Source: a virus
Length of the DNA: 56,710 bases
Direction: 5' to 3' (one strand)
IMG/VR virus record: IMGVR_UViG_3300019763_000011
Span: 1-56,710 of that record
Program-made: the position numbers and the translations under genes
Notes under the pieces: model-generated
Databases searched by the model: none
What the model was told of the DNA's origin: nothing
What the model saw: the letters and a program-made list of their open reading frames with translations, nothing else
Part shown: positions 32,335-40,123 of the stretch, piece by piece
How positions within the stretch are numbered: position 1 is the stretch's first letter
Layout of the letters: the number at the start of each line of letters is the position of its first letter

Positions 32335-33396
32335 TTACATGTTATTTAATTGTTCTTTGAACCAAATAACTGATACTCGGCTCACTAGAGGAAAGATCTG
32401 TTTGGGAACTAACCCTTGATTTCTCATTTCATCTGATTCTTCTTTGATGATATCACTGTTAACTTTCTTTAAGAACTTCCCTACATCTTCAATGTCTAAT
32501 AGTTCTTGGTTCTTTTCTTCCTGAACTTCTTTATACATCTGTTCTAGTCGCCACGCTCTGCAGCAATACTCTGTCACAAAATCCTGTTTCTTCTGTTCTA
32601 ATACATCATCAACAGGTTTTAGTGTTTTGACCTTACTTGAACTATGTTTTCCCCCTTTCACTTTAAACTTGTATACTTCACCATTAAATTCAAATGTGTA
32701 TACATATCCTTCTAATGTATTATTCTCCACACCAAATGTATTACCAACAGGTGAATCGGATTCATTTTTTTCTAAGTTATTCAACATCTTATTGATACTT
32801 CTTTTTGGTTCATTAAAGTTAATCAATGTACTGACACTTGGAAAATTGGTGATGTTCCACATCTGATTTTCTTGACTGTCAATCCATGTACTGTTGTACT
32901 TTGTTTCTACCCATGTATTCACACTGTCTTCGGTGGGTTCAATGTCATAAATCTTACAGTGACGGAAAATCATTAACTTTTTTCCTAATCCACTTACCGC
33001 AGATTTCTTTTGGATACTACCACCACACCACTCACCATAGATAATGATACCTTTGGACTCTAAATCTACACTGTACTGGACACTAAGTGATTTAATCATA
33101 TCAATCATCACTTCTTGAATTCCTTCACAGTAGAACGCAAATCCATAGTGATCTTCTTCAACAGATAAAATACGTTTTTTACTCTGACACCAAAACCCAT
33201 CCTTTTCATTAAAACTAAATCCTACATTAGTGCCGTGGATCTTCTCTGTTCCGATGCAACTGATAATAGGTAATGGGTCGGTTGAGTATTTGACTTTCCC
33301 TTTCTCATCAAGACCTGTGTATCTTGCCTTATGAGTTACATCTTTTACAATTTGTTGGAAACTTTTAATACTTCCATAATTGATTAATCGTTTCAT
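32335..33396 (-). CDS. Rnl2-family RNA ligase
   Basis: A 353-residue protein. Nucleotidyltransferase motif I is TEKIHGTNVGF with K52 as the AMP-accepting lysine. Motif III-type sequence is KGIIIYGEWCGG, and motifs IV and V appear as LEGYVYTFEFNGEVYKFKVKGG. The KxHGTN form is that of T4 Rnl2 and the editing ligases, which seal nicked double-stranded RNA. The C-terminal third is helical. Such enzymes repair tRNAs or other RNAs broken by host defence nucleases. Ribosome site AAGGAG; last gene of a leftward early block. Confidence 0.88.
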   Translation of the reverse strand: MKRLINYGSIKSFQQIVKDVTHKARYTGLDEKGKVKYSTDPLPIISCIGTEKIHGTNVGFSFNEKDGFWCQSKKRILSVEEDHYGFAFYCEGIQEVMIDMIKSLSVQYSVDLESKGIIIYGEWCGGSIQKKSAVSGLGKKLMIFRHCKIYDIEPTEDSVNTWVETKYNSTWIDSQENQMWNITNFPSVSTLINFNEPKRSINKMLNNLEKNESDSPVGNTFGVENNTLEGYVYTFEFNGEVYKFKVKGGKHSSSKVKTLKPVDDVLEQKKQDFVTEYCCRAWRLEQMYKEVQEEKNQELLDIEDVGKFLKKVNSDIIKEESDEMRNQGLVPKQIFPLVSRVSVIWFKEQLNNM

Positions 33397-33409
33397 TTAT
33401 ATCTCCTTA

Positions 33410-33586
33410 TTAAAGTGTGTCACCAATCCGAGTTTTCTTGATTTTACCACAAATTTCACACTTCTGAACAAAAATTATTGATTCTGGTGTATTCTTGTAT
33501 TCACTTACAACCTTAATTCTTTCGATGATTTCATATTTACACAAATGAGTGTCACCAAATATTAACCATTTAAGTAATCTTATCAT
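33410..33586 (-). CDS. Small Cys-pair protein, 58 aa
   Basis: Start overlaps the upstream stop (TAATG) with GAGGT just ahead. The product begins MIRLLKWLIFGDTHLCKYEI and ends with KCEICGKIKKTRIGD, a half zinc ribbon. Function unknown. Confidence 0.6.
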   Translation of the reverse strand: MIRLLKWLIFGDTHLCKYEIIERIKVVSEYKNTPESIIFVQKCEICGKIKKTRIGDTL

Positions 33587-33966
33587 TAGTACCTCTTATT
33601 CCACATTTTAGTTGTATATTCTTTTGCACGTTCCACGAATTCCTCACCGTAACGATAATCAATAAAATCATCCGATATTCGTTCTTCAATAGTCATAATA
33701 TCACTGATTTGAACACATGACTGTGCCATTCCACACTGTTCACACACAATTTCATACTGTGTGCCGTCACCAGATGGGTATTCTGGAACGGTATTACAAA
33801 ATGGACATCCCAATAACCCTGTTTTGTCTTCATTCTCGTACCCATGAGAATGTTTCATTGATAAATCGTAGATTGTTCTGATATTAATGAAATGGTCACC
33901 TTCATCCATCATTAATAACCGACAAGTATTCTTAATCATTGACATATCTTTTCTGATTTCAGACAT
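33586..33966 (-). CDS. Lar-like zinc protein, 126 aa
   Basis: The second half has LLGCPFCNTVPEYPSGDG, then YEIVCEQCGMAQSC, and the protein ends MWNKRY. CPFC...C-x2-CG with a terminal W-N-x-R matches the Lar restriction-alleviation family, where Rac Lar moderates type I restriction. The N-terminal half (about 50 residues) is an addition. The assignment rests on the Cys pattern and the WNKR end, so it is moderate. Overlaps both neighbours. Confidence 0.5.
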   Translation of the reverse strand: MSEIRKDMSMIKNTCRLLMMDEGDHFINIRTIYDLSMKHSHGYENEDKTGLLGCPFCNTVPEYPSGDGTQYEIVCEQCGMAQSCVQISDIMTIEERISDDFIDYRYGEEFVERAKEYTTKMWNKRY

Positions 33967-34172
33967 TATAATGCCACCTCTTTCTTTAATACTTCGGTTT
34001 CTACCAATTTATATGTCTTCTCATACATAACACAGGTAGTACCATCATTTGAATACAATTTCATTGACTCAAAGTAATCTTCAACCTCATTTTTATCTGG
34101 TGATTTGATAAAATTTGTATACAAACCATCACTTTTCAAAACACCAGCCTCATATATTACAATTGTTTCCAT
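33966..34172 (-). CDS. Small protein, 68 aa, function unknown
   Basis: Begins METIVIYEAGVLKSDGL; alpha/beta pattern with VEDYFESMKLYSNDG and a basic-acidic end. Single-nucleotide overlaps on both sides place it in the same transcript as the Lar-like gene. Confidence 0.55.
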   Translation of the reverse strand: METIVIYEAGVLKSDGLYTNFIKSPDKNEVEDYFESMKLYSNDGTTCVMYEKTYKLVETEVLKKEVAL

Positions 34173-34423
34173 TATTTCCCCTTTAATTTGAATGTAACAT
34201 AACCCAAATTGTGATTGAAATATTTAATCACATCAGGGTGTAATGTTGCCGCAATACAACTACCAGCAACCCGACATCTATACTGTTTTCGTGGATCTTT
34301 GATAGATAAATTAAAAAAATCACATTGACGACACTCTTCTTTTACTTTTAACGACAATATGACTTCTTTGAACCTACCATTCTCAAATCTACATAATGTT
34401 TCTTTTAATGTTTCCGTCACCAT
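34172..34423 (-). CDS. Small Cys-rich protein, 83 aa
   Basis: Start at 34423 (MVTETLKETLCRF) overlaps the previous stop; a TTG two codons earlier is an alternative. It contains ECRQCDFFN, a YRCRVAGSC segment and a beta end (GYVTFKLKGK): four or more Cys that may bind metal. Function unknown. Confidence 0.5.
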   Translation of the reverse strand: MVTETLKETLCRFENGRFKEVILSLKVKEECRQCDFFNLSIKDPRKQYRCRVAGSCIAATLHPDVIKYFNHNLGYVTFKLKGK

Positions 34424-34596
34424 ATACAAACCAAACGAATTGTTACATAAATAACCGCACAGATGCCTACAATGATGGCTACTTCTTTCCTTGCATCATC
34501 AAGACCACGATAATATGACTCTCTCACTTCTTTCTCTTGAGGTGTTTTACATGTATGAATATCCAAATCTCTTAATATTCTCTCAAAACTAGGCAT
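34417..34596 (-). CDS. Small tail-anchored membrane protein, 59 aa
   Basis: Start at 34596 (MPSFERILRDLDIHT) after AAAGGA. A charged helical part precedes a C-terminal span (VAIIVGICAVIYVTIRLV). First gene after the promoter at 34633-34662. Confidence 0.6.
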   Translation of the reverse strand: MPSFERILRDLDIHTCKTPQEKEVRESYYRGLDDARKEVAIIVGICAVIYVTIRLVCIW

Positions 34597-34632
34597 TTTA
34601 TTCCTTTCGTTGTTTATTTTTCCAATATCAAG

Positions 34633-34662
34633 AGTATATTCCTTTTTCTTGTGTGTTGTCAA
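34633..34662 (-). promoter_or_regulatory. Sigma70-type promoter, leftward
   Basis: TTGACA, 18-nt spacer, TATACT, 37 nt before 34596. The -35 element abuts the T-run of the terminator of the block upstream. Confidence 0.7.
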
Positions 34663-34697
34663 CAAAAAGACCCCCAAACATACCTCATTTGGGGGTT
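34662..34697 (-). terminator. Rho-independent terminator
   Basis: CCCCCAAA / TTTGGGGG stem with a 10-nt loop followed on the minus strand by TCTTTTT. Ends the leftward block 36984-34724. Confidence 0.85.
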
Positions 34698-34723
34698 AAA
34701 AACCGATTCACTACTATTTTTGT

Positions 34724-35137
34724 TTATTTGGATTCTAATTCTTTTACTTTTCGTAGATTTGACAACACAGACTTGTATACTGCCGCATGTGCAAGTGTCC
34801 ATTCAAACATTTCATCCTCATCGTCACCACTTAATTGAAGATTTGCCTGCATTTTGGAGTATTCTCGACACTTAGACTCCAACCATGACTCAAAGCTATC
34901 CCTATCAACAACTTCTGCCTGTAACATAAATGGATTTTTGGTAAGACCATCCATCATTTGATCAACAGACATCATCCCAGCATCTTTCATTTGTTCATCA
35001 ATTGATTTCTTAGGGATTTGACAAGATTTACGAAGAACTTCCCACTCTTCTCTTGTAATACTGGAACGAGATACATCAATTGTGTTTCCAGAGGTGAACT
35101 TTAGTTCCATACTCTCTATAACATCATTTATTTCCAT
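34724..35137 (-). CDS. Early protein, 137 aa, function unknown
   Basis: Begins MEINDVIESMELKFTSG; acidic and helical, Met-rich in the centre (DAGMMSVDQMMDGLTKNPF). No motif recognised. Last gene of its block, 27 nt before the terminator. Overlaps the upstream gene by 14 nt. Confidence 0.55.
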   Translation of the reverse strand: MEINDVIESMELKFTSGNTIDVSRSSITREEWEVLRKSCQIPKKSIDEQMKDAGMMSVDQMMDGLTKNPFMLQAEVVDRDSFESWLESKCREYSKMQANLQLSGDDEDEMFEWTLAHAAVYKSVLSNLRKVKELESK

Positions 35138-35342
35138 TAGTTTTTGCCTTCTCTAATATAGATTTGACGATTAACATACATTTCTCACAAGTAACAGTGT
35201 CAGTTGTAGTTTCAATGTACAATAATTGGGTTTGTTCAGTGTAAAACTCTACACCACACAAACAATGAGACAATCTGTTCAATGGATGTTCATAATGTAC
35301 CACATTTTCGTGGGTTTTACTGTGCAATTTGACTTTTCTCAT
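35124..35342 (-). CDS. Small Cys-containing protein, 72 aa
   Basis: Start at 35342 overlaps the preceding stop (TGATG). SHCLCGVEF and VTCEKCML form a four-Cys zinc site. The basic N-terminus (MRKVKLHSKTHE) could contact nucleic acid. Function unknown. Confidence 0.55.
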   Translation of the reverse strand: MRKVKLHSKTHENVVHYEHPLNRLSHCLCGVEFYTEQTQLLYIETTTDTVTCEKCMLIVKSILEKAKTNGNK

Positions 35343-35548
35343 CAACAATTACCCCCAAATTTAACATTAACTGTTTTTACTTTCTTAAATCCATTCTTTT
35401 TCAGTTCTTTGATGTATTTCTCAACATCTTCTGTTTTATTGGTGTTTTCACATCTATCAAATGGAGGAATCGGACCTTCTCCACACCAAATAGAGTCAGT
35501 TTGTTGTATATCAAAGTCACCATACACCATAATCTCTACAAATACCAT
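35342..35548 (-). CDS. Small protein, 68 aa, function unknown
   Basis: Begins MVFVEIMVYGDFDIQQ; Cys-Gly and Pro-rich centre (IWCGEGPIPPFDRCEN) and a Lys-rich amphipathic end. Overlaps both neighbours by one nucleotide. No family recognised. Confidence 0.5.
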   Translation of the reverse strand: MVFVEIMVYGDFDIQQTDSIWCGEGPIPPFDRCENTNKTEDVEKYIKELKKNGFKKVKTVNVKFGGNC

Positions 35549-35739
35549 TATATAAGTTCCTTAATTACTATTCGCAAGACCTTTTTAAGATCTCTTAGTG
35601 TATCAACATCATCCAAATATGCCAATAAATCCTCTTTTGCGATTTGTCGTTGAGCATCTTTTAATGAACAGTGGTGTTTTTGTATGTATACCATTATCCG
35701 TTCTTGTTTTGATGGTAGTTTTGATTCAATTTTTGACAT
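35548..35739 (-). CDS. Small helical protein, 63 aa
   Basis: Begins MSKIESKLPSKQERIMVYI; helical throughout (LKDAQRQIAKEDLLAYLDD), ending in RIVIKELI. Single-nucleotide overlaps with its neighbours. Function unknown. Confidence 0.5.
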   Translation of the reverse strand: MSKIESKLPSKQERIMVYIQKHHCSLKDAQRQIAKEDLLAYLDDVDTLRDLKKVLRIVIKELI

Positions 35740-35915
35740 TAAACAGCCTCAAATTTCGTCTCAAACTCGGACATCTCTAGGATACCAAAAACAATATCTT
35801 CATCTTGACCAGCATCAACAAGACATGCCTCTTCGATTGTTGTACATCCCTCATAATGATCCAAATCTACATCATATTCAACTGTAATTGTCAATCTAAT
35901 TCTTCCGTCTGCCAT
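35739..35915 (-). CDS. Small acidic protein, 58 aa
   Basis: Start at 35915 (MADGRIRLTITVEYDVDLDH) after TAGGAGA. Two beta strands, then an acidic stretch (CLVDAGQDEDIVFGILEM). The beta start and an EEAC segment resemble small phage proteins of unknown role. No function assigned. Confidence 0.55.
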   Translation of the reverse strand: MADGRIRLTITVEYDVDLDHYEGCTTIEEACLVDAGQDEDIVFGILEMSEFETKFEAV

Positions 35916-35925
35916 TTTATTTCTC

Positions 35926-36162
35926 CTATTCAATACCCATTATTTTAAGTTGTTCTTCAACATAAGATTCCAACATTTTCAGGTTATCTTTGCCTGTTAC
36001 TTCATCATTAACATCTAATTTACCAAGAACGATTAAGATACCGTGAATAACCAATTCAGATCGTAACAGAACATCCAATTTATCATACTCTGAACTTTCT
36101 GTGTATCCACCACTCATCTTAGTTATGATTTGACTTATAATTTCTTTTGTGTTTTCTGACAT
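35926..36162 (-). CDS. Small helical protein, 78 aa
   Basis: Begins MSENTKEIISQIITKMSGG; helices with LLRSELVIHGILIVLGKLD. GAGGAT ribosome site lies in the end of the upstream gene. Function unknown. Confidence 0.55.
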   Translation of the reverse strand: MSENTKEIISQIITKMSGGYTESSEYDKLDVLLRSELVIHGILIVLGKLDVNDEVTGKDNLKMLESYVEEQLKIMGIE

Positions 36163-36163
36163 A

Positions 36164-36586
36164 TTATCCTCTCAATTCATTTACTAATTTTTCCAACCAA
36201 TTGACATAAGTCTCACCATCAACACGATTTTTAAGATACTCATCTGATAATGAATTACTCTCGACAAGTTCTAATCCAATATCGATATCATCGTGATCTA
36301 AATACAAAGATGAAATCTCTTCTGTCTCTGTATAAACCTCAAAATATTTTAATGTAGGGTTATGGTCTGAATCATACCAGTTCGGTAATGCAGTAGAATG
36401 GTTATGATCAATATATTTTGTACCATCTAATACAACCTCATAACACTCACCATCATCACGGGCAAATGATACCTCAACGATCATACCTTTGTCACCAAAA
36501 ATACCATCCTCATAGATACCTTTTTTCGTTTTACATAATATCTTGTTACCACCTTCTAATAAACTATGTAATTCATTTCCTGTCAT
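36164..36586 (-). CDS. Early acidic protein, 140 aa, possible SH3-like fold
   Basis: Opens MTGNELHSLLEGGNKILCKT; GIFGDKGMIVEVSFARDDG and CYEVVLDGTKYIDHNH look like barrel strands, related in style to the small SH3-like proteins. The C-terminal half is acidic and helical. No LF tail (ends LEKLVNELRG). Function unknown. Confidence 0.55.
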   Translation of the reverse strand: MTGNELHSLLEGGNKILCKTKKGIYEDGIFGDKGMIVEVSFARDDGECYEVVLDGTKYIDHNHSTALPNWYDSDHNPTLKYFEVYTETEEISSLYLDHDDIDIGLELVESNSLSDEYLKNRVDGETYVNWLEKLVNELRG

Positions 36587-36984
36587 TTGATTTCCTTTTC
36601 TTGTAGATAGTCAAAAACCACTTTTGCAAATCGTTCTGGATCTATAAGTTCTGAATTTAAAAAACTGTTAATAATCTTTCCTGTGTATGCCTCTCGGTAA
36701 TGATACCCATATTGTGATAAAAAATCTTGTTTGTATTTACTGGCAAATAATCGTTCCTTGAGTTTACCAAATCCTTTCCATGTATAAAAATCGTTGTGGA
36801 ACATAAAGTTCACTACATCCTCAGATGTTTCAAGCTCTAATTCTTCACCACAATCTTTACATTTCCACAGACTAACCTTTCTAGCCTTAAACTCACACCA
36901 TGTTTCACTGCCTTTAATTGGTTCAAATGTATGCCAACACTCACCAAGAACCTTTGTTAATCCTTTATTGATTACTTCTTGCAT
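36583..36984 (-). CDS. Zinc-containing early protein, 133 aa
   Basis: Begins MQEVINKGLTKVLGECWHTF. Residues 16-46 contain ECWH, TWCEF and WKCKDCGEELEL, a likely zinc site; the rest is helical and aromatic-rich. First gene of a leftward block; a TATAAT at 37036-37041 could be its -10, but no good -35 is seen. Function unknown. Confidence 0.55.
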   Translation of the reverse strand: MQEVINKGLTKVLGECWHTFEPIKGSETWCEFKARKVSLWKCKDCGEELELETSEDVVNFMFHNDFYTWKGFGKLKERLFASKYKQDFLSQYGYHYREAYTGKIINSFLNSELIDPERFAKVVFDYLQEKEIK

Positions 36985-37067
36985 ATCATTCTCTCCCTTG
37001 TTTTAAATGTAATTAAACAATACACCAATTATACCTCACTGTCACTAAAAAACGATCCACTTTCTTA

Positions 37068-37096
37068 TTGACTATCTATCCATAATATCGTATCCT
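37068..37096 (+). promoter_or_regulatory. Sigma70-type promoter
   Basis: TTGACT, 17-nt spacer, TATCCT, 42 nt before the start at 37138. Confidence 0.5.
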
Positions 37097-37137
37097 CTCC
37101 TTACATTACTATAACTCTATTGAAAGGATTACCATAT

Positions 37138-37338
37138 ATGTTATCAAATGAAACTGTTCGTGCTCTTGCTACTGCTCTCCGTTACTATGTACTATATGAA
37201 AGATCTAATCCAGAAGTCGGTATGGGTCCATCATTACCATGTCAAACCTCTGATATTCTTATTACTTCACAAATTGATGACACTAACGAAAATCGAACTC
37301 AAGTCATGACGGCTTATAATGAAAGATGGTCACGATGA
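37138..37338 (+). CDS. Small protein, 66 aa, function unknown
   Basis: ATG at 37138 after AAAGGAT. Helical start (MLSNETVRALATALRYYVLY) and a Thr/Asn-rich end. First gene of the five-gene operon that otherwise encodes LF-tail proteins; its stop overlaps the next start. It lacks the tail itself. Confidence 0.55.
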   Translation: MLSNETVRALATALRYYVLYERSNPEVGMGPSLPCQTSDILITSQIDDTNENRTQVMTAYNERWSR

Positions 37339-37592
37339 ACAAATTTAAAGTAGGGGATATCGTAAAAGTTAAACAGAATCTTACTGAGGTTGAGGGCAAA
37401 TTTGGTGTCATTGACCGTATGAGAGAAATGTCTGGAAATACATTTACTATATCTGAAGTGGTTGAACATTTTAACCCTCCAAGTAAATGCTCATATTCTT
37501 TAGATGGAGTGTCAAATCTTGGTTGGTACGATGAGTGGTTAGAACTATATGTTGAACCTGTCAAACTACCAGAGGATCTTTTTATATTATGA
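37335..37592 (+). CDS. LF-tail SH3-like protein, 85 aa
   Basis: Start at 37335 overlaps the preceding stop. MNKFKVGDIVKVKQNLTEVE, then KFGVIDRMREMSGNTFTIS and LGWYDEWLELYVEP, a beta-barrel pattern. Ends VKLPEDLFIL. GAGGA in the tail codons lies 12 nt before the next, overlapping start. Confidence 0.65.
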   Translation: MNKFKVGDIVKVKQNLTEVEGKFGVIDRMREMSGNTFTISEVVEHFNPPSKCSYSLDGVSNLGWYDEWLELYVEPVKLPEDLFIL

Positions 37593-37843
37593 ACAACTTT
37601 AAAGTAGGGGATAAAGTTTGTGTCAAGACAGATTATACAAATGAATATATGAATCCTAATAGTAGCCAATATAATAAAGAAAATAGTTTTCTGACTCATC
37701 ACGGTCAACACCCATTCTATACCATATCTAGTATATCTGATTGTGGTAATTTTATTAGATTCAATGACTATGATAATGGATGGTCTAAAATCGTTTTTGA
37801 GTTATATAAAGAAACTTTTGATGAGGAGCTTTTTCATGTATAA
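37589..37843 (+). CDS. LF-tail SH3-like protein, 84 aa
   Basis: MNNFKVGDKVCVKTDYTNEY, then HPFYTISSISDCGNFIRFND, the pattern shared with the protein at 38126. Ends ETFDEELFHV; the codons GAGGAG serve as ribosome site for the gene starting at 37836. Confidence 0.65.
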   Translation: MNNFKVGDKVCVKTDYTNEYMNPNSSQYNKENSFLTHHGQHPFYTISSISDCGNFIRFNDYDNGWSKIVFELYKETFDEELFHV

Positions 37844-38129
37844 AGTCGGTGATAAAATTAAAATTAAATCTTATAAAGAAATACATTCTCTATTGGAATT
37901 CGATAGTGACGGTGACGGTTTTACTAATACCATTCATTTTAATGAAGAAAGAATGAAGAATGCCTGTGGTAAGACATTAACAATCATTAAAATAAGACCT
38001 TCTCCTGATGACCCTAATATTATATTATATGTTGCTCCAGTAAATGGTGATGAGTGGTGTTGGATTAAAGAATGGATCGAACCTTTTATCGAACCTGTTA
38101 AACTACCAGAGGATTTATTCATATTATGA
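37836..38129 (+). CDS. LF-tail SH3-like protein, 97 aa
   Basis: Starts inside the previous tail codons. MYKVGDKIKIKSYKEIHSLL marks it as a paralogue of the gene at 30187; the end WIEPFIEPVKLPEDLFIL is nearly the same as that of the gene at 37335. GAGGA 12 nt before the next start. Confidence 0.65.
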   Translation: MYKVGDKIKIKSYKEIHSLLEFDSDGDGFTNTIHFNEERMKNACGKTLTIIKIRPSPDDPNIILYVAPVNGDEWCWIKEWIEPFIEPVKLPEDLFIL

Positions 38130-38350
38130 TATTCAAAAAAGGGGATGTAGTTGTGATTGACGAAAATACCAAATATGGTTTTTATAAAATGAAACTTAAT
38201 CATCTTGTGGGTAAACCTCCGTATACCATATACAGTATATCAGAGAATGACCGTATCAAATTCTCTAAATTCGGTGACTCTTATCCTAATGACATGTTTG
38301 TATCATGCACTCAACCGATTCAACTTGATGATGACCTTTTTCAAATTTGA
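38126..38350 (+). CDS. LF-tail SH3-like protein, 74 aa, last of its operon
   Basis: MIFKKGDVVVIDENTKYGFY, then PPYTIYSISENDRIKFSKFG. Ends IQLDDDLFQI with codons GATGATGAC, which do not form a ribosome site; no gene follows. A further case of the tail kept without the coupling function. Confidence 0.65.
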   Translation: MIFKKGDVVVIDENTKYGFYKMKLNHLVGKPPYTIYSISENDRIKFSKFGDSYPNDMFVSCTQPIQLDDDLFQI

Positions 38351-38395
38351 CCATTAATACCTCTAAGGTTTCAACGTTTCCGGATACATATAAAA

Positions 38396-38425
38396 ATACC
38401 CCTATAACTCATTCTATAGGGGTAT
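38396..38425. terminator. Hairpin terminator between convergent genes
   Basis: ATACCCCTATA / TATAGGGGTAT, an 11-bp stem with an 8-nt loop, 45 nt after the rightward operon and just after the leftward gene 38432-38815. T-rich sequence follows on the minus strand (TTTTTA). Confidence 0.7.
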
Positions 38426-38431
38426 CTCTCT

Positions 38432-38815
38432 CTATCTTTCTAATATCATCTGTTTCTCTACTTCCGATTCTCGTTCATAATACTTTATCATATATGTTAA
38501 TTCGGCATCTGTCTTTGAATAATCCCCTTCATCCAAATCCTTCTCTTTCTTTCTCAATATACTTATCTCTGAATCCAGTATAATGTCTCCTGCGCCCAGT
38601 TCTCTCAATCTATCAATCCGTTTCTTACGATTCTCTATATTTTCTTCACACTCTTGTTTTGTCGGTTTAGGAACTTCTGTAAATTCCTCTCCCATTAATT
38701 CTTTCCGACGTAACATTGCCTTCTCTCCTTGTTCTCTATACTCTTCCATATAGGCTTTCTCATCTTCATTAAACCGTTCAATGTCTTCTTGTAAATCTCG
38801 TGATGTAAATAACAT
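38432..38815 (-). CDS. Charged coiled-coil protein, 127 aa
   Basis: Almost entirely helical with very high Glu, Lys and Arg content (DLQEDIERFNEDEKAYMEEY; ENIENRKKRIDRLRELGAGD; SEISILRKKEKDLDEGD). Strong ribosome site AAAGGAGAG. Flanked on both sides by the TTTCCGGATA repeats. It may scaffold or bind nucleic acid; no family is recognised. Confidence 0.6.
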   Translation of the reverse strand: MLFTSRDLQEDIERFNEDEKAYMEEYREQGEKAMLRRKELMGEEFTEVPKPTKQECEENIENRKKRIDRLRELGAGDIILDSEISILRKKEKDLDEGDYSKTDAELTYMIKYYERESEVEKQMILER

Positions 38816-40123
38816 TTCTTCTCTCCTTTAGGGTTATATTCAATATCACTATCATACCACATATACCTCTAAGATTCCAACGTTTCCGGATATTCTCTCG
38901 TTTGACCATTTATACCCTAAAGGTTTCAACGTTTCCGGATATACCACATATGGTCTTTACGTCCCCGGATTATTAACATATTTCTATTTTTTTCTTCTTT
39001 CCTGTGTGTCGGTAAGATAACATACCTTTCTACCCTCCGTTACCCTTTATCTCCCTTTTCAACCCCCCATACCCTCTCTATTCCTCTATAACTCCTATTC
39101 CTCTATAAATCCTATACTCTTTTACCCTCTATTCCCCCTATATATCCTATACCTTATGTGGTATTCAAGGGATTTTGACCTTCATATCAATATACCTTCC
39201 GTTACTCAGTGTATAAGTTACTCAATTAGTTATATTTCACTCTTTTTACATCAATTCTGACAGGTTTTGTTCAAAAAAATTCTGTACACTAAAAATTCAG
39301 TCGGGTCTTTTTTTATCCCAAAAAGTTTTTCAAGTCAACTTTGTCAGGTTTGATTCTTAAAAATTACATAAGCAATGCACTATAGTTAAGGTATCCATTT
39401 AATTAAAAACTTTTTACACGGTTGACTTTTCACCTCACAGAATCCTAATGTATATACTCTAATGAACACACACTAACTAATCTTCTCTCTCTAATCTTCT
39501 AATGTTTCTTTATTAATGCAATTATAATACTAATAGGCCATAATAACATATTACTAATGAATACAATACTAATCATTAGAATTCCACAATTATTCGGGTA
39601 AACTCTGGTCTGCATAACTGAACAAAATATTCCCCATAATATACCAATAATAATATATACTACCATATCTGTTAATCTCCTTTTATATTTTCTAATTATA
39701 TTTATCTTGTAGTGAATATGACTATATGGTATAATGGACTTGACGACACAAAACTATATTCTAATGATAATATTTTTAATTATTAATTCTAATCTTAGTG
39801 TACAAATGACTCTCTACCATATGTGATGTCAAGTAAAAACTTATCAACATATATGAAATGAGATATGTCTATAGTTAATTACCACATAAGGGGTGATGTA
39901 AGTATCTGTATTGATTAGGCATTATAATGAGTTAATGTAGTCAAAGTTTACATAATATACATTATACGACTTAAAATTTTCTAATTGTGGATAAGTTTTT
40001 GCTTGACATTTGGAATAATACACATATGGTATAACAGTTTTATGTCGTCAATTCCATTATACCATATGACCCCATTATACACAAGATATAATTTAATACC
40101 ATATGTGGTTACTGTAATAACGG
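38816..40123. other. 1.3-kb non-coding region, candidate replication or regulatory region
   Basis: No plausible gene on either strand. Contents: TTTCCGGATA repeats (to 38970); a pyrimidine-rich stretch at 39030-39160 with repeats such as CCTCTATAACTCCTAT; a pair of related segments at 39257 and 39338 (CTGACAGGTTTTGTTC / TTGTCAGGTTTGATTC); several copies of a TACCATATGTGAT-type motif; a TGTGGATAA site (DnaA-box consensus, 39986-39994); and a promoter-like TTGACA at 40003. Long, repeat-rich, gene-free DNA is rare in a phage this compact. Confidence 0.7.
40003..40030 (+). promoter_or_regulatory. Promoter-like sequence in the non-coding region
   Basis: TTGACA, 16-nt spacer, TATGGT, pointing right into sequence without a rightward gene. 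It could make an antisense or primer RNA, or be fortuitous. Confidence 0.3.

Larger units (their letters stand above)
38346..38970 (+). repeat. Dispersed repeat around TTTCAACGTTTCCGGATA, four copies
   Basis: Copies at 38346-38386 and 38901-38943 share TTTGACCATT, a TACC(T)C segment and TTTCAACGTTTCCGGATA. A third copy at 38862-38893 reads ATTCCAACGTTTCCGGATA. A degenerate fourth is at 38951-38970 (TTTACGTCCCCGGAT). The first copy begins in the stop region of the last LF-tail gene; the others flank the start side of the gene at 38432-38815. Confidence 0.75.

Noticed and set aside
39986-39994. DnaA box as proof of a replication origin
   Set aside because: The 9-mer TTATCCACA (either strand) is expected about once per window by chance in AT-rich DNA. 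It is mentioned as part of the region description only.
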